From NCBI RefSeq assembly GCF_002262885.1, contig NZ_NKYF01000042.1, positions 1 through 64,000 of the forward strand: a stretch of 64,000 nt of DNA, given 5' to 3'. How positions within the stretch are numbered: position 1 is the stretch's first letter; the number at the start of each line of letters is the position of its first letter. The DNA is from Pseudonocardia sp. MH-G8. GTDB lineage: Bacteria; Actinomycetota; Actinomycetes; Mycobacteriales; Pseudonocardiaceae. The notes beneath the pieces are model-generated. The model saw only the letters and a list, made by a program, of their open reading frames with translations. It ran no database searches and was not told the DNA's origin. The translations under genes were made by a program, and so were the position numbers. Positions 60,352 to 64,000 of the stretch are shown here, piece by piece.

Positions 60352-61253
60352 CGCTTCGTCCTCCGGTTCGTGAAGGTCAGGAACGCGTAGGACAGGACGA
60401 ACGCGGCGAGCGCGATGATCACTGCCTGGGCCGCCGCGATGCCGTACTCGTTGAACTCGAAGGCGTTGGTGTACGCGCTCAGGTTCGGGGTGTAGGCGTT
60501 GTCGATCGAGGGCGCCACCATCTGGAGGAGCCGTGGCTCGGTGAAAAGCTGCAGCGTGCCGATGATGCTGAACACCGTGGTGAGCACCAGCGCCGGTCTG
60601 ATCAGCGGCAGCTGCACCGACCAGGCCAGCCGCCACGGGCCGGCGCCGTCGATGCGCGCCGCCTCGTACACGTCCGAGGGGATCGCCTTGAGCTGCGCCA
60701 CGACGATGAGCATGTTGTAGCCGGTGTAGGTCCAAGTGACGATGTTGGCGATCGACCAGAGCACCATGTCCGTGCCGAGCGGATCGATCTCGATGCCCAG
60801 CGCGGCGGTGATGTCGAGCAGCGGGCTCAGGCCGGGCACGTAGAAGAACGACCACATGATCGTCGCGATGACGCCGGGCACCCCGTAGGGCATGAAGTAC
60901 GCGCCCCGGAAGAACTGTGGCCAGCGCGCGCTCGCCGACTCCAGCAGCAGCGCCAGCGCCGTGCACAGCACGATCATCACCGGGACCTGCACCACCCCGA
61001 AGAGCAGCATCCGCCCGATCGAGTCGATGAAGCCGGAGTCGGCCAGCGCGCGTGCGTAGTTCTCGACGCCGGCGAAGCGGCTCGTCACGCCGTCCTCACC
61101 GAACAGCCCCGCCCGGTCGATCGTGGTGAAGCTCTGCCCGAGGGCGGCGGCGATCGGGATCACGAACGTCAGCACGAACAGCAGCAGGAACGGCGCGAGC
61201 AGCAGCCAGGGCGCGCGGCTCTGCGCGCTGGTGGCGCGCCGGCGGGGGCTCAC
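60348..61253 (-). CDS. sugar ABC transporter permease (MalF-type)
   Basis: 301 residues with six membrane helices, CUT1 family. Entry helix PWLLLAPFLLLFVLTFVIP; EAA loop AIPSDVYEAARIDGAGPWRL. The GTG at 61253 overlaps the stop of the binding-protein gene (GTGA), and its own stop overlaps the second permease. The length and absence of extra helices match typical actinobacterial MalF-like permeases. Substrate is probably an oligosaccharide or glycoside, by family only. Confidence 0.92.
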   Translation of the reverse strand: MSPRRRATSAQSRAPWLLLAPFLLLFVLTFVIPIAAALGQSFTTIDRAGLFGEDGVTSRFAGVENYARALADSGFIDSIGRMLLFGVVQVPVMIVLCTALALLLESASARWPQFFRGAYFMPYGVPGVIATIMWSFFYVPGLSPLLDITAALGIEIDPLGTDMVLWSIANIVTWTYTGYNMLIVVAQLKAIPSDVYEAARIDGAGPWRLAWSVQLPLIRPALVLTTVFSIIGTLQLFTEPRLLQMVAPSIDNAYTPNLSAYTNAFEFNEYGIAAAQAVIIALAAFVLSYAFLTFTNRRTKR

Positions 61254-62587
61254 GAGGCGCTCCGCACGGTGAGGCCCTTGTTGCGGAACGCGGTGAGGGT
61301 GGCGGCCTCGGCCAGCGCGAGGCCCTCCACGAGCGGCTGGCCCGCCGAGAGCTTGCGGCGCATCTGGTCCTCCACGGCCGTCATCGCCGCCTGCGTCAGC
61401 GGCGACCACATCCACTCGGGCTGCTGCTGCGCCGCCGGCACGAACACCTCCTCGTTGTAGGACTGGCCGCTGAACCACGCGCTCGGCGCGCGCCGCGCCT
61501 CGCCGATGTAGTCGCGCGACGGTGACCAGCCGATGCCGCAGTGCTCGATCATCGCGTCGATGCCCTCCCGCGACGACGTCATCCACACGATGAAGTCCAG
61601 CGCCTCCTGCGGGTGCGGCGAGTGCGCGAGCACCGCCGCGGTCGAGCCGCCCTGGGCACTCGAGCCGAACCCGCCGTGCGGCCACGTCTGCATCGGCGCC
61701 ACCCGCCACTTGCCCTCACCGTCGGTGATGCTCTCGAGCAATGCATCACCCCACGACGCGCTGGTGACGGCGGCGATCCGCCCCTCCCCCGCCGCGGCGT
61801 AGAAGCCCGGCGAGTAGGCGGTGAACCCGGTCTCCACGAGGTCGTCGTCGATCGCGGAGTCGAAGAACTCCGCCACCCGCAGTGTGGCGTCGTCGGTCAT
61901 GTGGACCACCCACTCGTCACCGTCGGCGCGGAACCAGCGGGCGCCGGCCTGCGCGGCGTAGGCGGTGAAGGGGGAGGCGTCCGAGACCGGGAACACCTCC
62001 AGGTAGTTGCTCGGGCCCGTCTCCCGGATGGCCCCCGCCAGTTCCCGCCAGTCGTCCCACGTCGCCGGTGGGACGCCGCCGACCGCATCGAGCAGCGCCG
62101 TCTGGTAGTAGAACGCCATCGGGCCGCTGTCCTGCGGGATCCCGTAGACGCCGCCGTCGAACACCACCTGGTTCCACACCGACGGGGAGTACCGGTCGGC
62201 GAACTCGTGCGCGCCGTAGCGCGAGAGGTCGACGAGACCGTTCGCGAGCAGGTACTCCGGGATCTGGCGCAGCTCGACCTGCCCGATGTCGGGACCTCCG
62301 CCCGCGGCCAGCGCGGCGTACATCTTGGCGTAGCCGCCGTCGTTGCCACCCTGGATCCAGACGGCCTCGACCTGCACCGCCGGGTTCTGCGCGTTCCAGA
62401 TGTCGGCGACCTTCTGCAGGTCCTTCACCCACGCCCAGTAGGTCAGGCGGACGGGCCCGCTCGCGCGCGGGATCGTCTCCATCCGGTTGACGTTCGTGCT
62501 GCCCGGCGCCGCACACCCGGGCAGCAGCGCCGCCGCGGCCGAACCGGCCCCGAGGCCCAGCAGCCGTCGTCTCGACAGGTCTCGCAT
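61250..62587 (-). CDS. sugar-binding lipoprotein of ABC importer
   Basis: 445 residues, extracellular solute-binding protein family 1. Signal peptide carries a twin-arginine motif SRRRLLGLG and a lipobox LLPGC with Cys25, so it may be exported by Tat and lipid-anchored. The core shows TYWAWVKDLQKVADIWNAQN, GGGPDIGQVELRQIPEYLLA and YGIPQDSGPMAFYYQTALLD, characteristic of CUT1 binding proteins. It delivers its ligand to the permease pair downstream. ATG 62587 is preferred over GTGs at 62593 and 62596. An AAGCGCTT-centred operator lies 45 nt upstream. Confidence 0.9.
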   Translation of the reverse strand: MRDLSRRRLLGLGAGSAAAALLPGCAAPGSTNVNRMETIPRASGPVRLTYWAWVKDLQKVADIWNAQNPAVQVEAVWIQGGNDGGYAKMYAALAAGGGPDIGQVELRQIPEYLLANGLVDLSRYGAHEFADRYSPSVWNQVVFDGGVYGIPQDSGPMAFYYQTALLDAVGGVPPATWDDWRELAGAIRETGPSNYLEVFPVSDASPFTAYAAQAGARWFRADGDEWVVHMTDDATLRVAEFFDSAIDDDLVETGFTAYSPGFYAAAGEGRIAAVTSASWGDALLESITDGEGKWRVAPMQTWPHGGFGSSAQGGSTAAVLAHSPHPQEALDFIVWMTSSREGIDAMIEHCGIGWSPSRDYIGEARRAPSAWFSGQSYNEEVFVPAAQQQPEWMWSPLTQAAMTAVEDQMRRKLSAGQPLVEGLALAEAATLTAFRNKGLTVRSAS

Positions 62588-62631
62588 TACCACCACCCCG
62601 ACGTGATCGCGTGCGACGACCCTAGGGCAGC

Positions 62632-62646
62632 GGAAAGCGCTTAACC
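62632..62646. promoter_or_regulatory. LacI-type operator upstream of sugar ABC operon
   Basis: GGAAAGCGCTTAACC has the perfect centre AAGCGCTT (62635-62642), matching the consensus of LacI/GalR-family operators (GGAAAGCGCTTTCC). It is 45 nt before the binding-protein start. No LacI-family gene is within the window on this side. Confidence 0.65.
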
Positions 62647-62849
62647 AGACCGGCCGGGCCCGGCGGGATCAGAAGATCGAGTAGCCGCCGACCGGCAGGA
62701 TCTCGTCGCGCACCGACGAGATCGTGGCCCCGACAGGCGGGGAGACGCTCCCGGGCCGAGCCGTCCCCTTCGCGCCGCGTCGGCGGCTGCCGCGAGCGCG
62801 GCCGCAACCACACCGAGGTGCTCGATCCGGCGGTCCCGTTCCGACTCTG

Positions 62850-62914
62850 CGCGACGAGCGGGACGTGAGCGGGGGCGCGCCCGTGATCGAACCCCGCTGG
62901 TGTCTCGCTCGTCG
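62850..62914. repeat. large hairpin repeat, degenerate copy
   Basis: GCGACGAGCGGGACGTGAG from 62851 pairs imperfectly with GTGTCTCGCTCGTCG ending at 62913. Core CGCGCCCGTGATCGA is the same as in the perfect copy at 63224-63290, and CAGTGGGCG follows both copies. Confidence 0.7.
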
Positions 62915-62966
62915 GCTCCAGTGGGCGCGCCGGGCCCGGCTCGCCTGTGGACCCGTTCCACCCCCG

Positions 62967-63020
62967 CACACTATTGATCAATGCCGTCGCGTTCCGCGGA
63001 ACGCGACCGTCGGGCGATCC
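62967..63020. repeat. palindromic short repeat, copy 1 of 3
   Basis: ACTATTGATCAATGCCGTCG followed by the perfect 18-bp palindrome CGCGTTCCGCGGAACGCG (62988-63005) and CGTCGGGCGATCC. A preceding CTGTGG...CGTTCCA stretch is also shared with the second copy. Confidence 0.75.
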
Positions 63021-63104
63021 TGGGTATCGCCATTTTCCGGCAGTCGTCATTCGACGGATCCGTTCGGTCTGTGCGCGCCCGGCTGTGGCCGCGTTCCACC
63101 CCGC

Positions 63105-63158
63105 GCTATTGATCAGTGCCGTCGCGTTCCGCGGAACGCGGCCGTCGAGCGACCCGGG
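63105..63158. repeat. palindromic short repeat, copy 2 of 3
   Basis: CTATTGATCAGTGCCGTCG, palindrome CGCGTTCCGCGGAACGCG (63123-63140), then CCGTCGAGCGACCC. Nearly identical to copy 1, about 135 bp away. Confidence 0.75.
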
Positions 63159-63223
63159 TCCCGCCATCGCGTTCCATTCGCGCCGGGGTGTGATCGTCTT
63201 TCGACGGCCCTTTCCCGTGTGTG

Positions 63224-63290
63224 CGCGACGAGCGAGACGTGAGCGGGGTCGCGCCCGTGATCGAACCCCACTCACGTCTCGCTCGTCGCG
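63224..63290. repeat. large hairpin repeat, perfect 20-bp arms
   Basis: CGCGACGAGCGAGACGTGAG (63224-63243) is the exact reverse complement of 63271-63290. Inside, GGGGT and ACCCC extend the stem after one mismatch. The core AGACGTGAG-n-GGGGT...GATC matches the hairpins at 465-510 and 712-750 at the other end of the window. Confidence 0.85.
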
Positions 63291-63528
63291 AGAACTTGCA
63301 GTGGGCGGACCGTGCCCGGCTCGCAGCACCCGGCCCGCCGCCCTGACCCGGCACGCCGGGCGAACCCACCCGTTCGCCTCGACCGCCGCGTTTGCGAGGG
63401 GTCGGGTTGGTGGAACCATCGGATAGCGTGGTCGTCCGGCGGCCGTTCCCGACTCGGGAGCAGACCTGTTGGTGGACGAGCACGTTGCGGCCAGGTGCCT
63501 CCGCCTGGCTGTGGCCCCGTCTCAATCC

Positions 63529-63570
63529 ACACTATTGATCAGTTTCGTCGCGTTCCGCGGAACACGCTCG
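63529..63570. repeat. palindromic short repeat, copy 3 of 3
   Basis: CACTATTGATCAGTTTCGTC then CGTTCCGCGGAACACG: the palindrome has one change in its right arm. It lies about 70 nt upstream of the DUF222 gene start. Confidence 0.7.
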
Positions 63571-63641
63571 CCCGGGAATTGTCGGACCCCGATGCCATCC
63601 TGAACAGGAAAACAGCAGCTCACACCCCTGTGGAGGTTCCG

Positions 63642-64000
63642 GTGTCGGTGATCGCGCTCCCCACCCCATTGCAGACCATGAGCCTCCGCGATCTGGAAAC
63701 AGAAGTCCTCAGCCTGGCCGGGCACATCGCGGCTGCGGAGTGCCGGTTCCTGCAATTCCTGGCCGAGTTCGATGACCGGGAGGGTTGGGCGGGGCCGGGG
63801 ATCCGGTCGTGTGCGCACTGGTTGTCGTGGCGGGCGGGGATGAGCGTGCGTACCGCGGTCGAGCACCTACGGGTCGCGCACGCCCTGGCACGCCTGCCGC
63901 GGATCAGTGAGGCGTTCGCTGCGGGGCGGGTCTCCTACTCGAAGGTCAGGGCTTTGACCCGGGTCACCGGTACCGACACCGCGGCGTTGACTCGGATCGG
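63642..64000 (+). CDS. 13E12/DUF222 HNH endonuclease-like, 5' part
   Basis: The gene runs off the window; 119 codons are visible. The N-terminus matches the DUF222 domain of the actinobacterial 13E12 repeat family: LRDLETEVLSLAGHIAAAEC, FLQFLAEFDDREGW, CAHWLSWRAGMSVRTAVEHL, RVAHALARLPRISEAFAAGR and VSYSKVRALTRV. Complete relatives are 400-500 residues with a C-terminal HNH nuclease domain and occur in several copies per genome, as in the mycobacterial REP13E12 elements. GTG 63642 has GGAGG 5 nt upstream. The HNH part is not seen here. Palindromic repeats lie immediately upstream. Confidence 0.85.
   Translation, partial: MSVIALPTPLQTMSLRDLETEVLSLAGHIAAAECRFLQFLAEFDDREGWAGPGIRSCAHWLSWRAGMSVRTAVEHLRVAHALARLPRISEAFAAGRVSYSKVRALTRVTGTDTAALTRI

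Larger units (their letters stand above)
62588..63641. other. gene-free interval with palindromic repeats
   Basis: About 1050 bases without a supportable gene. Apart from the operator near 62640 it contains two copies of a large hairpin repeat (62850-62914 and 63224-63290) and three copies of a shorter repeat containing ATTGATCA and the palindrome CGCGTTCCGCGGAACGCG (62967-63020, 63105-63158, 63529-63570). Small frames here are interrupted by, or built from, these repeats and have no family similarity. Confidence 0.65.

Noticed and set aside
63255-63275. T-arm-like GTGATCGAACCCC suggesting a tRNA
   Set aside because: It is part of the hairpin repeat, also present at 62883-62895, and no acceptor, D or anticodon stem can be drawn around it.
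62850-63570. CRISPR array
   Set aside because: Repeats are few, unevenly spaced, of two types, and lack uniform spacers; no cas genes are present.

Overview
The window is very GC-rich DNA with G/C-dominated third codon positions, many GTG starts, densely packed genes and actinobacterial families (DUF3040, GPP34, DUF4232, SigG-type sigma with a SnoaL-like tail, 13E12/DUF222 endonuclease, CsoR-type regulator, twin-arginine IorB). It fits the chromosome of an aerobic actinomycete, most likely Pseudonocardiales (Pseudonocardia-like). That placement is inferred from gene content only. I see no rRNA, tRNA, CRISPR or phage genes.

Layout. 1-1148 has no gene and carries two copies of a hairpin-bearing direct repeat. 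1149-4406 holds a DUF3040 membrane protein, then a tightly overlapping trio: NCS1 nucleobase permease, isochorismatase-like hydrolase and GPP34 protein. 4514-6829 is an unusual fusion of a Wzx/MATE-like flippase to an aminoglycoside-phosphotransferase-like kinase. 6869-12578 has a CsoR-type metal sensor, a TetR regulator with a candidate operator, mtnA, an amino-acid permease, a TPR protein and a LysM protein. 12738-19854 has a fused two-module ABC exporter with one degenerate ATP site, a SulP anion transporter and an AT3-SGNH acyltransferase. 19930-25601 has a NarL-type two-component system, an SPFH protein, a K+/H+-antiporter-type regulatory subunit, a CBS protein, an ArsB/NhaD permease and a SigG-type sigma factor.

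25715-30830 holds a Gfo/Idh/MocA oxidoreductase, a methyltransferase and an MFS exporter divergent from an HxlR regulator, an internally deleted methyltransferase remnant, and pcm. On the minus strand 39709-30812 lie an ATP-grasp ligase, a CocE/NonD hydrolase, aconitase, phosphoketolase and acetate kinase; the last two form a phosphoketolase-acetate shunt. 39764-42862 encodes an isoquinoline 1-oxidoreductase-type molybdenum hydroxylase whose large subunit carries a frameshift, plus a small exported protein. 43119-47738 is a PucR-type regulator followed by E1-alpha, E1-beta and E2 of a 2-oxoacid or acetoin dehydrogenase, with a strong palindrome between regulator and enzymes.

47876-49820 encodes a membrane-anchored beta-helix protein and a DUF4232 lipoprotein. 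49920-57771 is a coherent catabolic operon: CaiB-type CoA-transferase, MHS-family importer, alcohol dehydrogenase, aldehyde dehydrogenase, HpcH/CitE-type CoA-ester lyase, 2-hydroxyacid dehydrogenase and a GntR/FCD regulator. The genes suggest alcohol to aldehyde to acid to CoA-ester, lyase cleavage, then reduction of a 2-oxoacid product. 57885-59456 is an acyl-CoA synthetase. 62587-59431 is a sugar-type ABC importer (binding protein and two permeases, no ATPase) behind a LacI-type operator. 62650-63641 is gene-free and holds palindromic repeats related to those at the left edge, followed by the start of a 13E12/DUF222 gene that runs off the window.
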